Below are positions 8,114 through 16,592 of a stretch of 64,000 nt of DNA, piece by piece. The position numbers and the translations under genes were made by a program. Source of the DNA: Mesorhizobium sp. STM 4661 (GTDB lineage Bacteria; Pseudomonadota; Alphaproteobacteria; Rhizobiales; Rhizobiaceae); NCBI RefSeq assembly GCF_000359125.1, contig NZ_CAAF010000061.1, positions 1-64,000 of the forward strand, in the 5' to 3' direction. The notes beneath the pieces are model-generated. The model was not told the DNA's origin. It did no database searches and worked only from the letters and a program-made list of their open reading frames with translations. The stretch's first letter is position 1; each line of letters starts with the position of its first letter.

Positions 8114-9328
8114 ATGGATCAGGGTGATGAATGCGACGGGCAAACGGCGAACGGGCAGTATTCGATCCGCGTTGCCGCCGGCATCGGTGCCTTCACCTGC
8201 GACGAGTGGGACGGTCTTGGCGGCACTGCGCGCGGCGATAAAGAAAACGGCTACAACCCCCTTGTTTCATTCGCTTTTCTGAGCGCGATCGAGGATTCCG
8301 GCTGTGCCGTTCGGCGCACCGGCTGGCAGGGCCATCACCTCAGGCTGGAAACGGCGCAAGGCAGGCTGCTCGGCGCCCTTCCCTGCTATCTCAAATCGCA
8401 CAGCCAGGGCGAATATGTGTTCGACCATGGCTGGTCGGACGCGTTCGAGCGCGCCGGCGGGCGCTATTATCCCAAGCTGCAATGCGCGGTGCCGTTTACA
8501 CCCGTCACGGGCCCTCGCCTGCTGGTCCGCAAGGGCGAGGATAGCGACACCGTGAAGGCCGGGCTGGCTGCTGGCCTGAAGGCGGTGACGGAAAAGCTCG
8601 GCGTGTCTTCCGCTCATGTCACCTTCGCCCAGGAGAAAGACGTCGAGACGCTGGAGGCGGCAGGCTTCCTGCATCGCACCGACCAGCAGTTCCATTTCTT
8701 CAATGAAGGCTTTTCAACCTATGACGACTTTCTCGCCACGCTGGCTTCGCGCAAGCGCAAGGCGATGAAGAAGGAACGGCGCGAGGCGCTCGCTCACGAC
8801 ATTTCGATCGACTGGCTGACGGGCAAGGATCTGACCGAAAGAGTCTGGGACGACTTTTTTGCTTTCTACATGGACACCGGCAGCAGGAAATGGGGCCGGC
8901 CCTATCTCACCCGCGAATTCTTCTCGATGATCGGCGAGCGCATGGCCGACGACATCCTGCTGGTGATGGCCAGGCGCAACGGACGCTACATCGCCGGCGC
9001 CATTAATTTCATCGGCTCGGACGCGCTTTACGGCCGCAACTGGGGCTGCATCGAGGACCATCCCTTCCTGCATTTCGAGGTCTGCTATCATCAGGCGATC
9101 GACTTCGCCATCGAGCGCAAGCTGAAGGTGGTCGAGGCGGGTGCGCAAGGCGAACACAAGCTGGCGCGCGGCTACAGGCCGGTGACCATGCATTCGGCGC
9201 ATTACATCGCGCATCCCGGCCTGCGCAACGCGGTGGCCGACTATCTCAGGCGCGAGCGGCGCGAAGTGGAGCGCATGAGCGACTACCTCGAAGAGCACAC
9301 CCCGTTCCGCAAGGATCTGGAGGAGTAG
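8114..9328 (+). CDS. GNAT/FemAB-like protein (DUF482 family)
   Basis: The 404-residue product matches the DUF482 (FemAB-like) family of GNAT-fold proteins. Features include NPLVSFAFLSAIEDSGCA near residue 48, a basic RKRKAMKKERREAL near residue 217, FYMDTGSRKWGRPYLTREFF near residue 250, YGRNWGC, and the C-terminal EAGAQGEHKLARGY. FemAB-type enzymes transfer aminoacyl groups in peptidoglycan; for DUF482 the substrate is not established. An upstream GGAG about 12 bp from the ATG fits the start. It lies between the GDPD gene and the HIT gene on the same strand with gaps of 41 and 89 bp. Confidence 0.85.
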   Translation: MDQGDECDGQTANGQYSIRVAAGIGAFTCDEWDGLGGTARGDKENGYNPLVSFAFLSAIEDSGCAVRRTGWQGHHLRLETAQGRLLGALPCYLKSHSQGEYVFDHGWSDAFERAGGRYYPKLQCAVPFTPVTGPRLLVRKGEDSDTVKAGLAAGLKAVTEKLGVSSAHVTFAQEKDVETLEAAGFLHRTDQQFHFFNEGFSTYDDFLATLASRKRKAMKKERREALAHDISIDWLTGKDLTERVWDDFFAFYMDTGSRKWGRPYLTREFFSMIGERMADDILLVMARRNGRYIAGAINFIGSDALYGRNWGCIEDHPFLHFEVCYHQAIDFAIERKLKVVEAGAQGEHKLARGYRPVTMHSAHYIAHPGLRNAVADYLRRERREVERMSDYLEEHTPFRKDLEE

Positions 9329-9417
9329 GCTGAAGCCTGGTCGACGTTGCCTGACGCCTTGCCGCGCGAAGGCGGCTTCGCTACACGGGGGCTGAACATA
9401 TATCTGGAGGGCGCGCC

Positions 9418-9849
9418 ATGGCCGAAGCCAGCTACGATCCTGGCAACATTTTCGCCAAAATCCTGCGCGGTGAAATCCCGTCGCATCGCGTCTATGAGGA
9501 CGATGCGGTCATCGCTTTCATGGATGTGATGCCGCAGGGAACGGGCCATACGCTGGTGGTGCCGAAGGCGCCGTCGCGCAACCTGCTCGACGCCGATCCG
9601 ACGAAATTTGGTCCACTGTTTGCCGCCGTGCAGAAGGTGGCTCTCGCCGTGAAGAAGGTCTTCTCTGCCGACGGCGTCACTATCCTGCAATTCAACGAGC
9701 CGGCTTCCGGACAGAGTGTCTATCACCTACATGTCCACGTCATCCCACGCTTCGACGGCGTGCCGCTCAAGCCGCATACGGGACAGATGGAAAAGCCCGA
9801 GGTGCTGGCGGAAAACGCCGGCAAGATCCGGGCGGCCCTGGGAAGCTGA
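9418..9849 (+). CDS. HIT family protein
   Basis: The 143-residue histidine-triad nucleotide hydrolase/transferase opens with FAKILRGEIPSHRVYEDD, the usual start of the Hint branch. It carries the triad motif HLHVHV around residue 103, where the middle His is the nucleophile in family members that cleave AMP from amines. A strong GGAGGGCG site precedes the ATG. Hint proteins act on adenosine phosphoramidates in the cytoplasm; the physiological substrate is uncertain. It is the last gene of the plus-strand series and ends in a shared terminator facing clpA. Confidence 0.93.
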   Translation: MAEASYDPGNIFAKILRGEIPSHRVYEDDAVIAFMDVMPQGTGHTLVVPKAPSRNLLDADPTKFGPLFAAVQKVALAVKKVFSADGVTILQFNEPASGQSVYHLHVHVIPRFDGVPLKPHTGQMEKPEVLAENAGKIRAALGS

Positions 9850-9887
9850 GGTCGGTGCCAAGCGCATGGTGCCTCCTCTATTCCCAT

Positions 9888-9916
9888 GAAAAAAGCCCCG
9901 TTTCCGGGGCTTTTTG
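9888..9916. terminator. Bidirectional terminator between HIT gene and clpA
   Basis: A run of A residues, GCCCCG, a four-base TTTC loop, CGGGGC and a run of T residues give a textbook intrinsic terminator that works in both directions. It lies between the convergent HIT and clpA stops. Confidence 0.9.
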
Positions 9917-9929
9917 ACTTCCAATTTGG

Positions 9930-12401
9930 TTACCCTTTGCGGGGCAGTTGCGGCACCAGGCTGCGCTTGCCGCCATCCTTGCCCTTGGACTCCGGCCTCT
10001 GCGTCACAGCCTTTTTCACGGCGGGCTTTTTCGCCACGGCAGCCTTCTTGACCTTCGGCGCATCGTCCAGCTGTTCCTTCTTCGGCTTGACCGGCGCCTC
10101 GTCGGCGAGCGATTCGAGCTTCAGGCCGGTCTCGCCGGTCTCCTTCTTCTCGACGGTGACGCGCACCGTGCCGCCCTTCTTGAGCTTGCCGAACAGCACC
10201 TCGTCGGCCAGCGGCTTCTTGATGTGCTCCTGGATGACGCGGCCGAGCGGCCGCGCGCCCATGCGCTCATCATAGCCCTTGTCGGCCAGCCAGGCGATCG
10301 CGTCCGACGACAAGTCGAAAGTGACGCCACGCTCGGAAAGCTGGGCCTCGAGCTGCATGACGAACTTCTGCACCACCTGATGGATAACCGGCACCGGCAG
10401 CGAGCCGAACGGGATGATCGCATCGAGACGGTTGCGGAATTCCGGCGTGAACAGCCGGTTGATCGCCTCGACATCGTCGCCTTCGCGCTTGGTCGAGCCG
10501 AAACCGATCGCCGCGCGCTGCGCATCCGATGCACCCGCATTGGTGGTCATGATCAGGATGACATTGCGGAAGTCGATCTGCTTGCCGTTGTGGTCGGTCA
10601 GCTTGCCGTGGTCCATGACCTGCAACAGGATGTTGAACAGATCCGGATGCGCCTTCTCGACTTCGTCCAGCAACAGCACGCAATGCGGATGCTGGTCGAC
10701 GCCGTCGGTCAGCAGGCCGCCCTGGTCGAAGCCGACATAGCCGGGAGGCGCGCCGATCAGCCGCGAGACGGTGTGACGCTCCATGTATTCCGACATGTCG
10801 AAGCGGATCAGTTCGACCCCAAGCGAGGCGGCGAGCTGCTTTGCCACTTCGGTCTTGCCGACACCGGTCGGGCCTGAGAACAGGTAAGAGCCGATCGGCT
10901 TTTCCGGTTCGCGCAGGCCGGCACGCGCCAGCTTGATCGCCGAGGTCAGCGCGCTGATGGCGGTGTCCTGGCCATAGACGACGCGCTTCAACTCGACGTC
11001 CAGGCCTTGCAGCACCTTCTCGTCGTCGGCCGAAACCGTCTTAGGCGGAATGCGGGCCATGGTGGCGATCGTCGCCTCGATCTCCTTGATGCCGATGGTC
11101 TTCTTGCGCTTGGCCTCCGGCACCAGCATCTGCGAGGCGCCAGTCTCGTCGATCACGTCGATCGCCTTGTCCGGCAGCTTGCGGTCGTTGATGTAGCGCG
11201 CCGACAATTCGACCGAAGCCTTGATCGCCTCGCTCGTGTAGCGGACCTTGTGGAACTCCTCGAAATAGGGCTTCAGGCCCTTCATGATCTCGATGGCATC
11301 CTCGATGGTCGGCTCGTTGACGTCGATCTTCTGGAAGCGCCGCACCAGAGCGCGGTCCTTCTCGAAGAACTGGCGGAACTCCTTGTAGGTGGTCGAGCCG
11401 ATGCAGCGGATCGCGCCTGACGACAACGCCGGCTTCAACAGGTTCGACGCGTCCATGGCGCCGCCCGATGTGGCCCCTGCCCCGATCACGGTGTGGATCT
11501 CGTCGATGAACAGCACCGCGCCGGGATAATCCTCGAGCTCCTTGACGACCTGCTTCAGCCGCTCCTCGAAATCGCCGCGGTAGCGGGTGCCGGCGAGCAG
11601 CGTGCCCATGTCGAGCGCGAAGATGGTGGCATTGAGCAGCACTTCCGGCACGTCGCCCTCGACGATGCGCTTGGCGAGGCCTTCGGCGATCGCCGTCTTG
11701 CCGACGCCGGGGTCACCGACATAGAGCGGGTTGTTCTTGGAACGCCGGCACAGCACCTGGATGGTGCGGTTGATCTCGCTCTCGCGGCCGATCAGCGGAT
11801 CGATCTTGCCGGCCTTGGCCTTGTTGTTGAGGTTGACGCAATAGGCGGTCAGCGCATCCTGCTGCTGCTTCTTCTTGCCGTTTTCCTCCTGCGGCTCGGG
11901 GCCGTTCTGGCCACCCTGCTCGTCATCGGCGCCGCGCGGCGTCCGCGTTTCGGATGCGCCGGGGCGCTTGGCGATGCCGTGCGAGATGTAGTTGACCGCG
12001 TCGTAACGGGTCATCTGCTGTTCCTGCAGGAAATAGGCGGCATGGCTCTCGCGCTCGGCGAAGATGGCAACGAGCACATTGGCGCCCGACACTTCCTCGC
12101 GGCCGGACGATTGCACATGGATCACCGCACGCTGGATGACGCGCTGGAAGCCGGCCGTCGGCTTGGAATCCTCGTCGTAGCCGGTGACGAGGTTGTCGAG
12201 TTCGGTGTCGATATAGGTGAGCACCGTGTGCTTCAGCTCGTCGAGATCGACATTGCAGGCACGCATGACGGCGGCCGCCTCGGTATCGTCGATGAGCGCG
12301 AGCAACAGGTGTTCAAGGGTTGCATATTCATGGTGCCGCTCATTGGCGAGCGTCAGCGCTTGGTGAAGCGCCTTTTCCAGGCCTTGGGAGAAAGCCGGCA
12401 T
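9930..12401 (-). CDS. clpA: ATP-dependent Clp protease ATP-binding subunit ClpA
   Basis: The 823-residue AAA+ unfoldase feeds substrates to ClpP. It has the N-terminal Clp repeat domain (residues 1-145), then a low-complexity linker. AAA module 1 has Walker A GDPGVGKT near residue 228 and Walker B LFIDEIHT; AAA module 2 has GPTGVGKT near 513 and LLLDEVEKA. The C-terminal tail past about residue 760 is Lys/Ala-rich, longer than in E. coli ClpA. It follows clpS by 6 bp on the same strand, the usual clpS-clpA arrangement for N-degron recognition. A terminator follows the stop. Confidence 0.98.
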   Translation of the reverse strand: MPAFSQGLEKALHQALTLANERHHEYATLEHLLLALIDDTEAAAVMRACNVDLDELKHTVLTYIDTELDNLVTGYDEDSKPTAGFQRVIQRAVIHVQSSGREEVSGANVLVAIFAERESHAAYFLQEQQMTRYDAVNYISHGIAKRPGASETRTPRGADDEQGGQNGPEPQEENGKKKQQQDALTAYCVNLNNKAKAGKIDPLIGRESEINRTIQVLCRRSKNNPLYVGDPGVGKTAIAEGLAKRIVEGDVPEVLLNATIFALDMGTLLAGTRYRGDFEERLKQVVKELEDYPGAVLFIDEIHTVIGAGATSGGAMDASNLLKPALSSGAIRCIGSTTYKEFRQFFEKDRALVRRFQKIDVNEPTIEDAIEIMKGLKPYFEEFHKVRYTSEAIKASVELSARYINDRKLPDKAIDVIDETGASQMLVPEAKRKKTIGIKEIEATIATMARIPPKTVSADDEKVLQGLDVELKRVVYGQDTAISALTSAIKLARAGLREPEKPIGSYLFSGPTGVGKTEVAKQLAASLGVELIRFDMSEYMERHTVSRLIGAPPGYVGFDQGGLLTDGVDQHPHCVLLLDEVEKAHPDLFNILLQVMDHGKLTDHNGKQIDFRNVILIMTTNAGASDAQRAAIGFGSTKREGDDVEAINRLFTPEFRNRLDAIIPFGSLPVPVIHQVVQKFVMQLEAQLSERGVTFDLSSDAIAWLADKGYDERMGARPLGRVIQEHIKKPLADEVLFGKLKKGGTVRVTVEKKETGETGLKLESLADEAPVKPKKEQLDDAPKVKKAAVAKKPAVKKAVTQRPESKGKDGGKRSLVPQLPRKG

Positions 12402-12407
12402 GTTACC

Positions 12408-12734
12408 TCACTTCTTCTCCATCACGCATTGCAGCGGATGCTGATTCTGTCGGGCGAAATCCATGACCTGGGACACTTTGGTCTCGGCCACCTCGAATGT
12501 ATAGACCCCGCACTCGCCCACTCCATGATTGTGAACATGAAGCATGATGCGTGTGGCGGCTTCACGGTCCTTCTGGAAAAAACGCTCCAGCACGTGAACC
12601 ACGAATTCCATGGGTGTGTAGTCGTCGTTGAGAATGAGGACCCGGTAAAGGCTGGGCTTCTTGGTCTTGGTTTTGGTGCGCGTGATGACGGCCGTACCAC
12701 GACCGGCCTCGTTGCCGTCGCTGCCGTTTTGCAT
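12408..12734 (-). CDS. clpS: ATP-dependent Clp protease adaptor ClpS
   Basis: ClpS delivers N-degron substrates to ClpA. The 108-residue product has a disordered N-terminus (NGSDGNEAG...RTKTKTKK) and then the core: YRVLILNDDYTPMEFVV (the ND pair binds the alpha-amino group), VLERFF, HVHNHGVGECG with the conserved His pocket, and YTFEVAETKV. ATG 12734 is preceded by GAGACG; a longer frame to 12800 adds 22 residues without a clear ribosome site. The stop is 6 bp before clpA, so the pair is co-expressed. Confidence 0.95.
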   Translation of the reverse strand: MQNGSDGNEAGRGTAVITRTKTKTKKPSLYRVLILNDDYTPMEFVVHVLERFFQKDREAATRIMLHVHNHGVGECGVYTFEVAETKVSQVMDFARQNQHPLQCVMEKK

Positions 12735-12935
12735 ACGCGCCACGTCTCTCGTGGCAGTCAAACCGATCGTCACGCAGTCCTGCCTTTTTCGAATCCCCAT
12801 GCGAGTTCGACATGTAGGTGTTCGATGGACGATTTTAAGCCCTTCTGTTTAGCTGACAATATGGCTAGGTGGGCAAACTTCACGGATTTTCGCAATCGTG
12901 AAGCCGGCGGAGCCCCTGATTTGAGATTGCCATGA

Positions 12936-12967
12936 AAAAACCCGGCCGCGCTTCCGCGGCCGGGTCT
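12936..12967 (-). terminator. Intrinsic terminator after the phasin gene
   Basis: On the minus strand ACCCGGCCGCG, a GAAG loop and CGCGGCCGGGT are followed by a run of T residues. This is a strong GC stem with an 11-bp arm, located 42 bp after the phasin stop. Confidence 0.88.
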
Positions 12968-13008
12968 GTCTTACAGGCTCGGGGCCGTCTTGGCATCATA
13001 CAGACAAA

Positions 13009-13338
13009 TTACTTCGCCTTTGCGACGATCGATTCGAACGGCTTGTAGGCTTCCTTGGCGAGTTCGGCATAGAGATCGCCAATCTTGGTGGCTTCGGTGA
13101 CGAAGGATTCGTAGGACTGCTTGGCGTAGTCGGACTGGATTTCGACCGCCTTCTCCAGCGACTTGGCCGAGAAGAGTTTCTCGACCGCGGCGCTGCCGGC
13201 TTCGAAGCTCTTCTTGGTGTATTCGCCCGCTTCGGCGGCAATGGCCTGAGCGCTCTTGGAAAGGGACGCAAAGCTCTTCAAACCGGTGTCGGCAAACTCT
13301 TTGCCGTATTTGCTGAAATCTTCGTAGGTTTGGGTCAT
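13009..13338 (-). CDS. Phasin family protein
   Basis: Phasins coat polyhydroxyalkanoate granules. The 109-residue, almost wholly helical product begins MTQTYEDFSKYGKEFADTGL. It continues with the amphipathic repeats SAQAIAAEAGEYTKKSFE and EKLFSAKSLEKAVEIQSDYA that typify the Phasin_2 family, and ends with AYKPFESIVAKAK. The ATG follows AGGGAGTACGGG. It is monocistronic, with a strong terminator behind it. Upstream, two TTGTGC-N3-GCAC sites two helical turns apart suggest repression by a PhaR-type regulator that leaves DNA when polymer accumulates; this is inferred. Confidence 0.93.
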   Translation of the reverse strand: MTQTYEDFSKYGKEFADTGLKSFASLSKSAQAIAAEAGEYTKKSFEAGSAAVEKLFSAKSLEKAVEIQSDYAKQSYESFVTEATKIGDLYAELAKEAYKPFESIVAKAK

Positions 13339-13421
13339 TTCCCGTACTCCCTTGATGGTGGCCCTTGATGGTGGTCATTGACGGTCGCCCATCAACAATG
13401 GGCGCGCCCTATCCGGCCGCG

Positions 13422-13458
13422 TTGTGCAATGCACGTCAATATATTGTGCGCTGCACAA
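13422..13458. promoter_or_regulatory. Paired TTGTGC-N3-GCAC operator upstream of the phasin gene
   Basis: Two dyads are present: TTGTGCAATGCAC at 13422-13434 and the perfect TTGTGCGCTGCACAA at 13444-13458, starting 22 bp apart. They lie 84-120 bp upstream of the phasin ATG, in the promoter position. Sites containing TGC-N3-GCA are the known target of PhaR, the regulator of phasin genes in alphaproteobacteria. Confidence 0.6.
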
Positions 13459-13662
13459 AAGTCAAGATTTAGCCAACATCGGCGACCCCGCCACGCCGGC
13501 AATGGCTAAGATTCGAATAAAGAGAAGCTCAATCCCGAAGAAAACGGTGAACGCGGCGGTTACCATAAACGGATTGGTAACGCTGGCCGCGTTAGCGTGA
13601 CCGGAAGTGAGGCAGGACCCTTTGCCGCCTCCAGCGCAACAAAAAATTCAAAGGAACTATCG

Positions 13663-15048
13663 GTGCGTCAGGCGTTGTCGGGCATTCTTTCCAAATCCGC
13701 GTCCTCTTTGAAAACGATTATGATCCTCGCTTTGGCGATGACATTCGTCGTTGGCGAGGCAGCTTCGTCCCAGGCGGCCAGGTCGGCCGCCATCGTCATC
13801 GACGCCAAGACCGGCAAGGTGCTTTATTCATCGGATGCCGACGGCCGGCGCTATCCCGCCTCGCTCACCAAGATGATGACGCTTTACCTGACCTTCGAGG
13901 CGATGGCGAAGGGCAGGATCGCCAAGAATTCCCGGGTCGTCTTCTCGGCCCGTGCTGCTGCCGAACCGCCGACGAAACTCGGCGTCCGGCCCGGCGGCGC
14001 GGTCACGGTAGAGACCGCGGTCCTGTCGATGGTGACCAAGTCGGCAAACGACTCGGCAACGGCGCTCGGCGAACTCCTCGGCGGCAATGAAGCCAATTTC
14101 GCCCGCATGATGACCGCCAAGGCCCGGGCGCTGGGCATGAAGTCGACCGTTTTCCGCAATGCCAACGGTTTGCCGGACCCGGGTCAGTTCACGACCGCGC
14201 GCGACATGGCGATGCTCGGCATCGCGCTGAGGGAGCATTTTCCCCAGTATTACGGCTATTTCTCGCAGCGCTCGTTCCTGTATGGCCGCAAGCGCATCAA
14301 CGGCCATAACCGCCTGCTCGGGCGCATCAAGGGCGTCGATGGCATCAAGACGGGTTACACGCGGGCCTCCGGCTACAATCTCGTCTCCTCGGTCTCCGAT
14401 GGTGATCGCCGCATTGTAGCGGTGGTCATGGGCGGGAAATCGGGCGGCAGCCGCGACAACCAGATGGCCGGGCTGATCAACGCCTACATGCCGAAGGCGT
14501 CGTCGCGCGGCAGCGGCGTGCTGATCGCCAGGGCTGGCGGCGGCAACCCGATCACGGCACTGGCCAAGGTGTTCCTGCCTAAGCACGACGCGCCGACGCC
14601 GGACGAAAAGCCGGGCAACGATGCCGTTGCCTCTCTTGTTGAGGAAAACGCGCCCGTCGTTGAGGAGACCACTCCCGTCGTCCAGACCAGAAAGGTCAAG
14701 ACGGTGGCCGTGGCGACAGTGGACGACGTTGCGACAGCCCGGGTTGCCGCGGCCTATGCCGAACCGGAGGCGGTCGATCCCGTCAATACCGCATCGGTGC
14801 CGTCGGGCTGGGCAATACAGGTCGCTTCTTCGCCAAAACGGTCCGAAGCCCAGGCTTTCCTCGACAAGACGACGAAGCAGGCCCCCTCGGTCCTCGCCGA
14901 CGCATCCGGTTTCACCGTCGCATTCGACAAGGACGGCGTCACCTACTACCGCGCCAGGTTCGGTGGCTTTGGTTCGAAGAACGCCGCCTGGAAAGCCTGC
15001 AGCGCCCTGAAGAAAAAGAAGATCGAGTGCTACGCCGTCCAGCAATAG
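13663..15048 (+). CDS. D-alanyl-D-alanine carboxypeptidase (S11) with C-terminal SPOR domain
   Basis: The 461-residue secreted enzyme trims the terminal D-Ala of peptidoglycan stem peptides. A hydrophobic signal (IMILALAMTFVVGEAASSQA) is followed by the S11 active-site motifs: SLTK (nucleophile Ser and Lys) near residue 67, SAN near 124 and KTG near 229. A Pro/Val/Glu-rich linker leads to a SPOR domain (WAIQVASSPKRSEAQAFLDK) that binds denuded septal glycan. I prefer GTG 13663, with AAGGAAC just upstream; the frame is open back to 13597, which would add 22 polar residues. The phasin gene is divergent. Confidence 0.93.
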   Translation: MRQALSGILSKSASSLKTIMILALAMTFVVGEAASSQAARSAAIVIDAKTGKVLYSSDADGRRYPASLTKMMTLYLTFEAMAKGRIAKNSRVVFSARAAAEPPTKLGVRPGGAVTVETAVLSMVTKSANDSATALGELLGGNEANFARMMTAKARALGMKSTVFRNANGLPDPGQFTTARDMAMLGIALREHFPQYYGYFSQRSFLYGRKRINGHNRLLGRIKGVDGIKTGYTRASGYNLVSSVSDGDRRIVAVVMGGKSGGSRDNQMAGLINAYMPKASSRGSGVLIARAGGGNPITALAKVFLPKHDAPTPDEKPGNDAVASLVEENAPVVEETTPVVQTRKVKTVAVATVDDVATARVAAAYAEPEAVDPVNTASVPSGWAIQVASSPKRSEAQAFLDKTTKQAPSVLADASGFTVAFDKDGVTYYRARFGGFGSKNAAWKACSALKKKKIECYAVQQ

Positions 15049-15092
15049 GCGGTGTGGAAGAACGCCTCCCGGGAATTCTGCGTCGAAGGAGA

Positions 15093-15791
15093 CTAGTTGT
15101 GATTGGAGAGCAAGACATCCTTGGCTTCGTTGATCCGCGCCGCAAGGAAAGACGTGCCACCGATATCGGGGTGCAGGCGCTGCATCAGGCGGCGGTGCGC
15201 CTTGCGGACATCCGCCGCGGCGGCCCCCGCTTCAAGACCAAGGATCTTGTAGGCCTCCTCCTTAGTCATGGCGCCCGAACCTGGCGCAACACCCAGCCCT
15301 TCGCCACCATTCGCCTCAGCGTCTTTGCGCCAGACGGGAAATCTGCTGTCAAGATACGTCTCTAGCAATTGGCGGCTTTCCGGGTCGCCGGAAAGCTCGC
15401 GGTAAAGCTGCTGCAATTCCGCAAGTCCCATCGCGCCGAGCATCTTGCCTTCATGGCGACCGGCCAGAACGAGGCCTTCCAGGCTGCCGCTATCGTGATC
15501 GAGCTCCATTTCGAGTGCCGCGGTGCGCACCGTCGAATGCTTGCCCGGCGACAACTTCGCTGGCGGTCGTTTCATCCGCATGGAGCCATACCAGGCGAGC
15601 GCCGCCGACAGGATCAAACCGCCTACACCTTGGCGTCCGACCAGCAGCACGGCGACGCCGACCAGCGCCAACAGCAGAGGTCCGAGCGTCCTCATCCCGC
15701 TCGCGAGTCGCCCGGGGTCGGCGCGGACAAAGACGGTGGCGACGCCGAGAAGCACCAGAACGAGTGCTAAAAACAGGATAATCGCGCCCAT
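15093..15791 (-). CDS. Membrane-anchored J-domain protein
   Basis: The 232-residue product has two or three N-terminal membrane helices (residues 2-20 and about 33-66). A cytoplasmic middle follows, with acidic EMELDHDSGSLEG and a C-terminal J domain of about 60 residues starting TKEEAYKILGL. The essential HPD tripeptide is present in RLHPDIGGTSF. J domains stimulate the ATPase of DnaK; the topology resembles TIM14/DjlA-like proteins. Its ATG shares one base with the stop of the VWA gene (TAATG), so translation is coupled and the two products probably act together. No client is known. Confidence 0.9.
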   Translation of the reverse strand: MGAIILFLALVLVLLGVATVFVRADPGRLASGMRTLGPLLLALVGVAVLLVGRQGVGGLILSAALAWYGSMRMKRPPAKLSPGKHSTVRTAALEMELDHDSGSLEGLVLAGRHEGKMLGAMGLAELQQLYRELSGDPESRQLLETYLDSRFPVWRKDAEANGGEGLGVAPGSGAMTKEEAYKILGLEAGAAAADVRKAHRRLMQRLHPDIGGTSFLAARINEAKDVLLSNHN

Positions 15792-16522
15792 TATTTCCTG
15801 CCGCCCCGCAGATGCTCGATCATCAGCCGGTCTTCCGGCCTGCCTCTGGCTTCCAATGCCGTCAGCCCGCCGGTCGCGAACACGGCAACCGCCGAAAGCA
15901 GGCTGGCCAAGGTCGCGGCTGCCCGCCGATCAAATCGGAACCATGCCCCTTTGGACAGCCGCGCGATCTCCTTGAAGACCTTTTCCGCGCCGGAATCATG
16001 ACCCTCTTGAAAGATGAAGACAGGAACGCCGTGCAGGCCGAGGCTGCCCGCTTTGGTGGCAAGGTCGTCGACATTTTCTTCCATCGCGTCGCCGATATAG
16101 ACCAGCGCATTGACCTTGGAGGCCGCTGTCTGCTTCAGTGCATTGGCAAGCACCTTGCCGATCTGGGTGTTGCCGCTGCGGCATTCTATCCGCGTCATCA
16201 GTTGCTTCAACGCGTCTGTATTGGTCACGAACGCGGACGAACGGCACTCGCCGAGGCCGCGAAAATAGACCAATTGAACCTTCAGCGCCCCGGCCTTGCC
16301 GACGGCGTCGAACATCTCGCCTTGCAACGAACAGGCGAGATCCCAGGTCGGCTGGCGGCTCATCGTGGCGTCGAGGGAAAGGATCAGCCTGCCTGAACCC
16401 GTCGCGGACGCAGCAAGCGTCCTCGCTTGGCGGACAAAGGCATCGATTTCACCGGTGCTCGATTGAGGCTTGACCGGCGCAGGATCGGCCCTTGCGGGCA
16501 CGGGCGGCTTCTTGTCGCTCAT
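15791..16522 (-). CDS. VWA domain-containing protein
   Basis: The 243-residue product starts MSDKKPPVPARADPAPVKPQ, a flexible Pro-rich leader. It then forms a von Willebrand A domain beginning RLILSLDATMSRQPTWD, where D-x-T-x-S stands for the metal-binding DxSxS. A central SGNTQIGKVLANAL and ALVYIGDAMEEN supply the later strands and ligands. The last 45 residues contain a hydrophobic stretch (TLASLLSAVAVFATGGL) that may touch the membrane. I use ATG 16522 because the open frame upstream overlaps the permease gene. It is translationally coupled to the J-domain gene. VWA proteins mediate metal-dependent protein contacts; the partner here is unknown. Confidence 0.82.
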   Translation of the reverse strand: MSDKKPPVPARADPAPVKPQSSTGEIDAFVRQARTLAASATGSGRLILSLDATMSRQPTWDLACSLQGEMFDAVGKAGALKVQLVYFRGLGECRSSAFVTNTDALKQLMTRIECRSGNTQIGKVLANALKQTAASKVNALVYIGDAMEENVDDLATKAGSLGLHGVPVFIFQEGHDSGAEKVFKEIARLSKGAWFRFDRRAAATLASLLSAVAVFATGGLTALEARGRPEDRLMIEHLRGGRK

Positions 16523-16592
16523 GCGATTCAAGATGTGGCGTTGCCGCGCCGCTTGCAAGTCCATCATGAGGCGACTTTGAGGGCCAGCAGTC

